A program made the translations under genes and the position numbers. Below, piece after piece: positions 52,892-60,337 of a DNA stretch of 64,000 nt. The first letter of the stretch is position 1; the number at the start of each line of letters is the position of its first letter. The stretch is from Petrocella atlantisensis. GTDB lineage: Bacteria > Bacillota > Clostridia > Lachnospirales > Vallitaleaceae. Where the stretch lies: positions 434,001-498,000 of the forward strand of contig NZ_LR130778.1 in assembly GCF_900538275.1 (NCBI RefSeq), written 5' to 3'. The notes beneath the pieces were generated by a model. The model saw nothing but the letters and a program-made list of their open reading frames with translations, ran no database searches and was not told where the DNA came from.

Positions 52892-53797
52892 TTATCGAAC
52901 AGCTTTGATGATGCTTCTTACTCTTTTATCAATGATGACTCTAAGGCCATAATACACAAGGACACCGATTACAATCTTACCTCTAATTTTTATATCGCCT
53001 TCAAACATGACCTCTTCAAAATTAGGTATGATGATGACAGCATTGCCATAATAAGGATAGAACATGGATACACCACCAAGTACTAGTCCCGTGGTGGCCG
53101 GATCGGCAAAACCAAATATAATATCCGCTTCAATGCGTCTGGGTAATATTGATTTGACCATCTTATGGACTTTGCCCAGTACAAATTTTAATACACCTTT
53201 ATGCTTGTCGCTTCTTAGTAATTCTATACCTGATTTGATTTGCTCCCAGGTGGATGTTTCGGATTTTTCATCCTTTGTTTTTTTATGTTTTTTAACTTTG
53301 GGCGTCTTTGTCTGCTTGCTTTCTTCTGTTTGGATTTCTTTGACGCTTATTTGCGGTTCCTTAGAATTACTTTCTTCTGTTTTGGGTTTATTCTCTTCAA
53401 TCTTGATTTCTTTGACTTCTATTTCCTTGACTTCTTTTTTTTTGACTTCTGTTTTTTCATCCACGACAACGTTTTTCACATATGTCATTTTACCATCCGT
53501 TTGTTTTTTTGGATGTTTACTTTTCTTCTTCGGGATTGCTTTTGAATCATGTACTTTAAACCACAGAATGTGTACCGTATAATGTACACCATCACCATCA
53601 TATCTAAATCGAACACGTATCAAACCAAAAAGGTAGTCCACTTGACCATATGCCAAAATGGCGTCATATTTGCTGCCATATGCTTGATATCGAATCGGTA
53701 CCCACAGAATGATGTTAAGCAATAGTAGTAACAATAGCACCAATCCCAGGAGTGCCAGCAATATGCTTTTCAAAATGATGAAAACAATTCCTAACAT
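52892..53797 (-). CDS. DUF2953-family membrane protein
   Basis: The 301-residue protein starts with a long membrane helix (about 8-32) followed by the DUF2953 pattern (VPIRYQAYG, LFGLIRVRFRYDGDG). A Lys/Glu-rich linker of repeats such as VKEIEVKEIKIEE spans about residues 88-180. The C-terminal part (about 215-300) has FGFADPATTGLVLGG and YPYYGNAVIIIPNF. Function is not known. Its constant pairing with ytfJ suggests a sporulation-related role, which is inference. Confidence 0.85.
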   Translation of the reverse strand: MLGIVFIILKSILLALLGLVLLLLLLLNIILWVPIRYQAYGSKYDAILAYGQVDYLFGLIRVRFRYDGDGVHYTVHILWFKVHDSKAIPKKKSKHPKKQTDGKMTYVKNVVVDEKTEVKKKEVKEIEVKEIKIEENKPKTEESNSKEPQISVKEIQTEESKQTKTPKVKKHKKTKDEKSETSTWEQIKSGIELLRSDKHKGVLKFVLGKVHKMVKSILPRRIEADIIFGFADPATTGLVLGGVSMFYPYYGNAVIIIPNFEEVMFEGDIKIRGKIVIGVLVYYGLRVIIDKRVRSIIKAVR

Positions 53798-53824
53798 ACC
53801 ATCACCAACTTTATCTTTTTATCC

Positions 53825-53946
53825 ATGGTTAAAGTGTCAAAACTATATCGTTGAACTTTTACATACAATATATAGTTATGGGTGTATCAACGTAACCTAT
53901 ATGTTTTATGTACATTAGAGAAACTTAGTTTTGACATTTTAACCAT
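53825..53946. repeat. Long-hairpin intergenic repeat, copy B
   Basis: A 122-bp element with 21-bp terminal inverted repeats (53825-53845 and 53926-53946, one mismatch; ATGGTTAAAGTGTCAAAACT on the left). The inner parts also pair (ACATACAATATATAG with its near complement), so the whole folds into one hairpin with a loop near GGTGTATCAA. The right end touches the stop codon of the membrane-protein gene at 53947. Confidence 0.88.
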
Positions 53947-54648
53947 CTATTCTACCGGGCTTATGTCTGCAATTAAACGCTTTCCTATAATTGTAAGACT
54001 TATGACCGTTATAATCATACCCACCAAGAATAATAGCAGACTCATCATGACAACTGTATAGAAGTATACCTCCGGTACCATATTTATCATTATATCAGTT
54101 TTTGGGTCTAACAACCATAAATCATTAGAAAAAAACATTTTATGAAATATAGTGAAATACTTATTGAAGTCCGTAGCAAATAAGATACCGATTCCAATCA
54201 TGGATGCCAAAAGGAAAGGCATAACATACCTAATATGCATTAAAGTCTTAGAAAACATCATTTTTGACTTTGTCAGACCATACCCTGTAAAAGCAATTAA
54301 GATCAATAAAGCAAACCATTGCAGGTTTCTGGCCCCAATATACAGGTTTTTGACGTCAACCATGTGGGCTTTTTCCCGTTCTCCAAATACTTCTTGGTTT
54401 ATCCCGTCGATCCTTGATTCAATGACCATATGGTCTTCCTTATCCTTAACGTAATCTAAGAGCTGACGGGTTACGTCCATCAAATCAGGTATGGTCATTT
54501 TAGTTGTCTCAGTTACCTGATGGGTCTCATAATGCCATTTGAATATGGCATCATTAAAAATAATCAGCTGTAAAGATCCAATAAACAAAACCACAATAAT
54601 AGCAATAGATATCAGTAAGGATTTAAGTATATATTTTATGTTGGCCAT
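53947..54648 (-). CDS. TIGR01906/DUF1461-type integral membrane protein
   Basis: A 233-residue membrane protein with four hydrophobic segments (about 10-30, 107-125, 140-160 and 200-225) and a polar extracytoplasmic region after the first. The pattern (FNDAIFKWHYETHQV, then RIDGINQEVFGEREKAHMVDV) fits the TIGR01906/DUF1461 family. The function is not established. It overlaps the upstream small gene by 13 bases, so the two are likely translated together. Confidence 0.75.
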   Translation of the reverse strand: MANIKYILKSLLISIAIIVVLFIGSLQLIIFNDAIFKWHYETHQVTETTKMTIPDLMDVTRQLLDYVKDKEDHMVIESRIDGINQEVFGEREKAHMVDVKNLYIGARNLQWFALLILIAFTGYGLTKSKMMFSKTLMHIRYVMPFLLASMIGIGILFATDFNKYFTIFHKMFFSNDLWLLDPKTDIMINMVPEVYFYTVVMMSLLLFLVGMIITVISLTIIGKRLIADISPVE

Positions 54649-54968
54649 AAGATGTGAAGCTCCTTCTCCATGACCTGAGTGTCAATAATCTGATAACGAT
54701 TATACACATGTGCCATGAGTTTCTCTATTAGTTCAAAAGCATGTTCTCGGTTTTTACCTATACCGGCTATGATAAATTCTTTGTCCCGTTCTTTGAGTCT
54801 TTTCAACTCCCGATCACTCACCATCTCCAACATATTGTCATCTTGATGAATACGTATGATAAAAACATAGTTATGGACGCTTTTGTTTGCGACCATTTTC
54901 TTCAGTATTTTGCGTCTTTTTTTTGAGCTTAATGTTTCATCTTTTAAGACATCGTTGATATAAACCAC
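54636..54968 (-). CDS. Unrecognised small protein upstream of the DUF1461 gene
   Basis: I do not recognise this 110-residue protein. It is soluble, rich in Lys, Glu and Arg, with a basic N-terminal stretch (SSKKRRKILKKM) and predicted alternating helices and strands; no signal peptide or membrane segment. The start appears to be GTG at 54968 with GGGGTG upstream, preceded by a plausible promoter. The stop lies inside the next gene, arguing for a real, coupled gene. Confidence 0.6.
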   Translation of the reverse strand: MVYINDVLKDETLSSKKRRKILKKMVANKSVHNYVFIIRIHQDDNMLEMVSDRELKRLKERDKEFIIAGIGKNREHAFELIEKLMAHVYNRYQIIDTQVMEKELHILWPT

Positions 54969-55005
54969 GCTATCACCCCATTATACACATAATCACACTA
55001 ATATT

Positions 55006-55033
55006 AGTATATCAAAATACTGACTTAATACAA
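55006..55033 (-). promoter_or_regulatory. Possible promoter for the 54968 gene pair
   Basis: TTGTAT, 16 bases and TATACT on the minus strand, about 40 bases upstream of the GTG start. Confidence 0.45.
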
Positions 55034-55081
55034 CCTATAACTTATTCTGATACATAGGACAAGGAGCATCTGACGCCTTAC

Positions 55082-56509
55082 CTATTCATACTCAACCATC
55101 ATACTTCTAATGGCTGCCATAGATCCGACTTTCTCTGTCTGATCTCTACAACCTTCAAATACATCCCGAATATAAGCTTCTATTGCTTCCGGGCTCTTAT
55201 GGTGAACATTCAATACACTAAGTAAATTGGCAATACGGGCACGTTTTTGCCATCTGCCATCATTCTGACTGATACTATCCAGCCGTTCTATAAATGCCTC
55301 TAGGTGCGTCATTAACATCGTTGTGTCTACAATGCTTAGATCTTCTAATGTACTTTTTAGGGGTGCAAAATAACTGGATGAAGTGAGTGTATATATGGTT
55401 GAAAGCCCATCTAATGCCTCTGCAAGCTTAAGTTCAATGATTTCATTCGGGTATCCCTGTTTGATCTCGTTTAATAAGCTATCCCACCTGCTATTATCCA
55501 TACGTTTTTCTTCAAAATCGGTACTAAGGGTATCCAATCGGTTCACCAAAAATGTATCAACCACATGCTCTTCATGTCGTCTGCTATGCATATACTGAAT
55601 GGTTTCCATTAAATCATTCATGATTACTTCTTTGCGTTTTAAGCTATCTCTACTTAAACAATTAAGAATTCCCATGATATTATTGATGACAGTTGTTGTA
55701 TATGTATAAAGACTTACACATGATTCAAGGATCCTTTTTATACCCTCCATTCTATCATATAGATTGCCTACTTCTGGTTCTTCTAGATGATCTTTATAAA
55801 GGTCCTCAAAAACTTTTATATCTTCATATACAGGTTTCATAACCACACCATAACCTTTGACCGATTCAGGTGCATATGTTTCTTCCATATATGCCACATA
55901 ATTGTCCAAATCTTTTTTATGAATGCCTTTTAGACCTAATAAAGCCTGTTCAATCCATTCATGAAACTTGATTTTGCTCATACGCACCGGTAGTTGACCA
56001 TAGACGGACTTAATACGATTGTTGATGGTCATATTATCCTCATATTCAAATAAATATGCCATTATTTCCATGACCGATTGGTCATCAGAAATGTAGGCTT
56101 CCCGTGCTTCGACGTCTGGATATTTTCTTCTTAAGACATATTCATATAACTTAATCTGATCATCGTAACCGGCCAAAACGGCCACTTGATCGGATAGGGT
56201 TTCTCTAAAAAGCTCCAATTGCCTAAATACATCATCTTTATTCTCCAAAGATGGTTGCAACCATGTATCCGGTTCTGCCATGATTGCCTGTACACTATTG
56301 ATGATTTCTTGTAACTTCAAGTCCTTTTCTATCAGTTTCTTAGTATCTTCTTCCCCAATGACTTCAATAAATGTAAGGTATTCTAAGACAAGATTGGTTG
56401 TTAAAAATTCTAAATAATGGGACTGTCCTTCTATAACAATTGTCCTTAGCGTATTTTCAAGGTCTTTAGGATTTTTTAGCGATTTTTTTAATGTATCTAG
56501 AGTCTTCAT
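55082..56509 (-). CDS. Unrecognised 475-residue helical protein
   Basis: I do not recognise this protein. It has 475 residues, appears almost wholly alpha-helical and acidic, with no signal peptide, membrane segment or nucleotide-binding motif. Segments such as SVMEIMAYLFEYEDNMTI and LLNEIKQGYPNEIIELKLAE suggest a repeat-like helical scaffold. It stands alone between the 54968 gene and a divergent DUF2161-like gene. GGCGGT lies before the ATG. The long clean frame and ribosome site support a real gene. Confidence 0.75.
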   Translation of the reverse strand: MKTLDTLKKSLKNPKDLENTLRTIVIEGQSHYLEFLTTNLVLEYLTFIEVIGEEDTKKLIEKDLKLQEIINSVQAIMAEPDTWLQPSLENKDDVFRQLELFRETLSDQVAVLAGYDDQIKLYEYVLRRKYPDVEAREAYISDDQSVMEIMAYLFEYEDNMTINNRIKSVYGQLPVRMSKIKFHEWIEQALLGLKGIHKKDLDNYVAYMEETYAPESVKGYGVVMKPVYEDIKVFEDLYKDHLEEPEVGNLYDRMEGIKRILESCVSLYTYTTTVINNIMGILNCLSRDSLKRKEVIMNDLMETIQYMHSRRHEEHVVDTFLVNRLDTLSTDFEEKRMDNSRWDSLLNEIKQGYPNEIIELKLAEALDGLSTIYTLTSSSYFAPLKSTLEDLSIVDTTMLMTHLEAFIERLDSISQNDGRWQKRARIANLLSVLNVHHKSPEAIEAYIRDVFEGCRDQTEKVGSMAAIRSMMVEYE

Positions 56510-56567
56510 TTTCTACCGCCTTTGTTGAATTTTCGTTGTGTATCAAGGTATATATTAGCATACAATT

Positions 56568-56577
56568 ATGATATAAT
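56568..56577 (+). promoter_or_regulatory. Extended -10 promoter of the DUF2161-like gene
   Basis: TGATATAAT on the plus strand is an extended -10 (TG, one base, perfect TATAAT), about 67 bases before the ATG. The -35 region is poor. Confidence 0.5.
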
Positions 56578-56643
56578 CTAGGTGAAATAGGTAACCCTTA
56601 CCTAGTGACTGACAAGCTTACTAACCTTGAATGGAGTACTATC

Positions 56644-57339
56644 ATGGAAGAAAAAGAACTGTATCCGGCTATAAAGGCTTTTTTTCAATCTCAATCTTAT
56701 GACGTTTATGGCGAGGTCAAAGATATTGATGTCATTGCCAAATCCGGTGACAACATCGTGGCTATTGAGTTAAAAACATCTCTGAATCTGGAACTTATTC
56801 TACAAGGTTCTAAACGGCAACGGTTAACTGACGATGTCTTCTTAGCCATACCAAAGCCAACCGGTCGTATGGTTCGAGGCAAATCCTATAGAGATAAGCT
56901 TCATCTTATTAAGCGTCTTGGTCTTGGCCTTCTTTATGTTGATCTGTCTCTTAAACCCAATGAAGTTATTGTGGCTTTTGAGCCGGCCCTCTTGGATATC
57001 AAAAAAAGTCAGCAACGTTCTAAAAAGAAAAGAGAAACACTGTTTAAAGAACTTGAAGCAAGACATACAGATTATAATGTCGGCGGAAGTCGAGGTAAAA
57101 TCGTCACCGCCTATAAAGAAGCATCTTTGAGAATCTTAAAAACACTGGAAGATGGATTACCCCATACGACCAAAGATATTCGCCACTTGTCCTGTGTCAA
57201 GCAGTCCACAACCATCCTATATAGAAACCATCAAGGTTGGTATGAAAATGTTGCACGTGGTATATATTGTATTAGTCCTGCCGGAGAGAAAGCACTTAAA
57301 GAGTATGCAGCCGTTATTAAAAGCCATCAAGATTTCTAG
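56644..57339 (+). CDS. DUF2161-type PD-(D/E)XK nuclease-fold protein
   Basis: The N-terminal part shows a PD-(D/E)XK nuclease core: Asp in VKDIDVIA and ELK in NIVAIELKTS (about residues 30-45), followed by SKRQRLTDDVFLAIP. The C-terminal about 100 residues look like a winged-helix domain (ASLRILKTLEDGLPHTTKDI..CVKQSTTILYRN..GWYENVARGIYCIS). This matches DUF2161 (putative PD-DExK phosphodiesterase); the target is unknown. The frame extends to a GTG at 56605, but GGAG lies 8 bases before the ATG at 56644. It is one of two plus-strand genes in the window. Confidence 0.8.
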   Translation: MEEKELYPAIKAFFQSQSYDVYGEVKDIDVIAKSGDNIVAIELKTSLNLELILQGSKRQRLTDDVFLAIPKPTGRMVRGKSYRDKLHLIKRLGLGLLYVDLSLKPNEVIVAFEPALLDIKKSQQRSKKKRETLFKELEARHTDYNVGGSRGKIVTAYKEASLRILKTLEDGLPHTTKDIRHLSCVKQSTTILYRNHQGWYENVARGIYCISPAGEKALKEYAAVIKSHQDF

Positions 57340-57352
57340 CCTTGATGGCTTT
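57320..57352. terminator. Bidirectional terminator overlapping the DUF2161 stop codon
   Basis: AAAGCCATCAAG and CTTGATGGCTTT form perfect 12-bp arms; the TAG stop of the plus-strand gene lies in the 9-base loop. T-rich sequence follows on the plus strand and TTTT on the minus strand, so it can serve both this gene and the convergent rpsA. Confidence 0.85.
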
Positions 57353-57406
57353 AATATTTTTCCTATAAATCTTACTCTTGGTACTTTTTTGACACACTAA
57401 CTCTAT

Positions 57407-58732
57407 TTATTTGAATTTATCCTTGAATTTTGCAAATACGCTTTCAAGACTTGTTGTTGCTTCTTGATCGTCTGAATATGCTTTCAAGTCTACTGCCGCT
57501 TGTTCATTTTTTGCTTCTTTAATACTAAGAGCAATCTTTTGTTTGTCACTATCAATGTTTAACACTTTGACCTTAACTTTATCACCAACCGCTAGTACAT
57601 CTTGAGGTTGATTAATACGGTCTTCGCTGATTTCAGAAATATGTACCAGTCCTTCAATACCGTCATTCAACTTCACAAAGGCACCGAAATTCATTAACCT
57701 AACCACTTCTGCTTCGTAAACTTTTCCAATACCATAATGATCAAATATATTATCCCATGGATTATTGTCAATGTTTTTTAGTCCTAGAGAAATCTTGCGA
57801 CTCTTGGTATCCACTTCGTTCACATAAACCTCAACAACATCTCCTTCTTTCATTACTTCTGAAGGATGTTTGATACGCTTCCAGCTCATCTCATTAATAT
57901 GCAATAAGCCATCCACACCACCTAAGTCAATGAATGCACCAAAGTTCATTAGTTTTTTGACCGTTCCTGAGAATACTTGATCTTTTTTTAGATTTTCAAA
58001 GAAATTTTCTTTTGCAATTTCTCGTTCCTTTTGATCGATAATTTTGTGAGAGATAATGACTTTACGATCTGCTCTATCAAAGTCAACCACATGTACTTCT
58101 AATTCTTGACCTACAAATGCGCTTAAGTCTTCAACATAGGCTACAGAAATCATGGAGGCAGGCATAAATGCTCTTACACCTTTAATATCTGCTAAAACAC
58201 CACCTTTGACCACTTCAGTGATGGTTGTCATGAAACTGGTTTTATCTGTAAAATGCGCTTCTAAACGATCCCACACGATAATTTGATCTGCTTTTTTTAG
58301 TGAAAGTCTTACATTGCCTTCACCATCATTGGTACTTAACACTTCCGCCTTAAGCTCGTCGCCTACCTGATACGCTTCAGCTATCGGTTGACCCGGTTTA
58401 AGGTGCAGGTCTTCTCTACCAATGAGACCGTCAGCCACATAGTCTAAGTTGACGATAATCTCATCCTCATTAACACTTATGATAACACAGTCTACAATGT
58501 CACCTGTTGCTACACGTTTCATAGATGCGTCAATTTCTTTGGCATAATCATCCATGCTTTCAGTTGGTACCTGGGCAGTTTCAGGTGCCGCCTCGACTTC
58601 ATCCGTTACTTCTTCTTCTTTTACTTCTTCTGCTAATGTCGGTGCTTCATTAGCTTCTACCGGTGTCTCTACATTTTCTTTTGCTTCTAAGTCAACCTGA
58701 ATCTCCGGTTGCTCTTTATTCATATCTTCCAT
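57407..58732 (-). CDS. rpsA: S1-domain RNA-binding protein (ribosomal protein S1-like)
   Basis: The 441-residue protein has an acidic, Glu/Val/Ala-rich N-terminal region (about 1-65) and four S1 domains (about 70-140, 150-220, 240-310 and 325-395). The third and fourth are the best conserved, each with the MNFGAF motif and a GLLHI or GLVHI element. In Clostridia such proteins are often fused to IspH; here it stands alone. AAGGGG precedes the ATG. A fair promoter (TTTTCA, 17 bases, TATTAT) lies upstream. Confidence 0.92.
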   Translation of the reverse strand: MEDMNKEQPEIQVDLEAKENVETPVEANEAPTLAEEVKEEEVTDEVEAAPETAQVPTESMDDYAKEIDASMKRVATGDIVDCVIISVNEDEIIVNLDYVADGLIGREDLHLKPGQPIAEAYQVGDELKAEVLSTNDGEGNVRLSLKKADQIIVWDRLEAHFTDKTSFMTTITEVVKGGVLADIKGVRAFMPASMISVAYVEDLSAFVGQELEVHVVDFDRADRKVIISHKIIDQKEREIAKENFFENLKKDQVFSGTVKKLMNFGAFIDLGGVDGLLHINEMSWKRIKHPSEVMKEGDVVEVYVNEVDTKSRKISLGLKNIDNNPWDNIFDHYGIGKVYEAEVVRLMNFGAFVKLNDGIEGLVHISEISEDRINQPQDVLAVGDKVKVKVLNIDSDKQKIALSIKEAKNEQAAVDLKAYSDDQEATTSLESVFAKFKDKFK

Positions 58733-58851
58733 TTTGTGCCCCTTCCTACTTTCTTGGTCTTTTGTTCAACCAGCAAACAAAACACCTACACTACTCTATA
58801 TAATACCCTATTATCAAGGATTTGAAAACCCTTGGAATCAAAATTGGAAAA

Positions 58852-60024
58852 TCAATGGCTTTTTCTATTTTCCTTGATGATCAAATGCATCAATGGATAG
58901 GGGTTGTCTTTTTCAACGCTTATCTTTTGATGCTGTAGTTTTTCGATAGCTTTAAGATAAGGGATTTCCTGATTGCTGCAAAATGAAATGGCCGTACCGG
59001 ATAATCCGGCTCTCCCCGTTCGACCGATTCTATGGATATAGTTTTCTGCAACACTTGGAATGTCCATATTGATAACGTGGCTTAACCTGTCTATATCTAT
59101 GCCTCGTGCAGCCACATCTGTGGCAACTAGAACCCTTGCTTCTTTATTCTTAAAAAACTCCAATGCTTTTAAGCGTTCAGATTGGTTTTTATCACCATGA
59201 ATTGCTTTTGACCTTATGTTTTGCTGATTTATTGCTTTACTGACCTTATCTGCTTTCTTTTTGGTTCGTACAAAAACCAAAACCGATTCAAATGAAGTTT
59301 CCTTAAGCAAATGAAGCAATAAGGAGGTTTTGTCCGGTTCATCCACATAATAAAGAACCTGTTTAATTTTTGGTTTTTTCACAGGTGTACTCTTAACTTT
59401 GATACTTACAGGATTTTTTAATATGGTATGAACGAGCTTCATAACCTCATCCGGCATGGTTGCTGAAAACAACATATTCTGTCGCTTTTTTGGTAATTTA
59501 GATAGGATTGATTTCACGTCTTTAACCATACCTAAGTCAAGCATCCGGTCTGCTTCGTCAAGAACAAGCATCTCAACTTGGCTTAGATCAACATAGCCTT
59601 GTTCAAATAAATCCAACAGTCTACCGGGTGTTGCAATTAGGATATGTGGTTCTCTCTTTAGCACTTTTATATGTCGTTTTGGTGTAATACCGCCATAAAT
59701 GACGCCCGTACGTATTTCAAGGTATTGGCCGTAAGTTGTAAAGCTCTCACCGATTTGTATGGCAAGCTCCCTCGTGGGTGCCAAGACTAAAGCCTGAATC
59801 CGATTAAACGCTTCCGGGTTGTGTTCCTTTTTTGATAATTGCTGTAATATGGGTATCGCAAAAGCTGCTGTTTTACCGGTACCTGTTCTGGCACAACCTA
59901 AAAAATCCCGCCCCTCTAGGAGAGGTGGAATTGCCCCTATTTGAATAGGTGTAGGATCTGTATATTTTTGCTCTTCTATTGCTTTTAATAATGAAGGTAT
60001 AATCCCTAGATCTTTAAATATCAT
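58852..60024 (-). CDS. DEAD-box RNA helicase (RhlE-like)
   Basis: ATP-dependent RNA helicase. All core motifs are present: Q motif (DPTPIQ), motif I ARTGTGKT at 45-52, PTRELA, TPGR, DEAD at 156-159, SAT at 187-189 and HRIGRTGR. The C-terminal tail is short (about 30 residues) without the RNA-binding extensions of DbpA or CshA, so RhlE-type is the best fit; the exact RNA target is unknown. Confidence 0.93.
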   Translation of the reverse strand: MIFKDLGIIPSLLKAIEEQKYTDPTPIQIGAIPPLLEGRDFLGCARTGTGKTAAFAIPILQQLSKKEHNPEAFNRIQALVLAPTRELAIQIGESFTTYGQYLEIRTGVIYGGITPKRHIKVLKREPHILIATPGRLLDLFEQGYVDLSQVEMLVLDEADRMLDLGMVKDVKSILSKLPKKRQNMLFSATMPDEVMKLVHTILKNPVSIKVKSTPVKKPKIKQVLYYVDEPDKTSLLLHLLKETSFESVLVFVRTKKKADKVSKAINQQNIRSKAIHGDKNQSERLKALEFFKNKEARVLVATDVAARGIDIDRLSHVINMDIPSVAENYIHRIGRTGRAGLSGTAISFCSNQEIPYLKAIEKLQHQKISVEKDNPYPLMHLIIKENRKSH

Positions 60025-60086
60025 TATCTTACCATGCCTATCTTCTATTGTTGTTTTTGCCGTCTCTTTCGTTCTTATATTGCTAC

Positions 60087-60095
60087 ATTATAGCA
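60087..60095 (-). promoter_or_regulatory. Extended -10 promoter of the DEAD-box gene
   Basis: TGCTATAAT on the minus strand, an extended -10 with perfect hexamer, about 65 bases before the helicase ATG. The -35 is poor. Confidence 0.5.
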
Positions 60096-60140
60096 TCAGA
60101 ACATTCATTACTCTATCATTATTATTCTTCTACACACAAA

Positions 60141-60175
60141 ATAAGCCTCTTAGCTCATTTCACTAAGAGACTTAT
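60141..60175 (-). terminator. Rho-independent terminator of the ilvD-ilvB transcript
   Basis: On the minus strand ATAAGTCTCTTAG pairs with CTAAGAGGCTTAT (one G-T pair) around a 9-base loop and is followed by TTTTGTGTG. It lies beyond copy C of the hairpin repeat. Together these elements fill the 306-base gap between ilvB and the helicase gene. Confidence 0.82.
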
Positions 60176-60176
60176 G

Positions 60177-60337
60177 CAACTATAGTCTAGTAACTATAAT
60201 CTTATTCTCTATTTGATTATAGTCCCTATCCTATGTTTCTCTATTCTATCTTCTTCCTATAGATTTCGTTGATGCTTTCGAAACTATACTCAGAAGATAG
60301 AAGTTCAACTATAGTCTAGTAACTATAATCTTATTCT
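60177..60337. repeat. 32-bp direct repeats flanking hairpin repeat copy C
   Basis: An identical 32-base sequence (beginning CAACTATAGTCTAGTAACTA) occurs at 60177-60208 and 60306-60337. Between them is a hairpin (60246-60300) with arms CTATCTTCT / AGAAGATAG plus inner pairing. Its core 60256-60289 matches the opposite strand of copy A at 52133-52166 with 2 mismatches in 34. The right direct repeat runs 7 bases into ilvB and includes its stop codon. Confidence 0.88.

Noticed and set aside
53240-53582. Long plus-strand open frames opposite the DUF2953 gene
   Set aside because: They are antisense to the Lys/Glu-rich linker and translate into Phe/Leu/Ser-rich sequence with no ribosome site; shadow frames.
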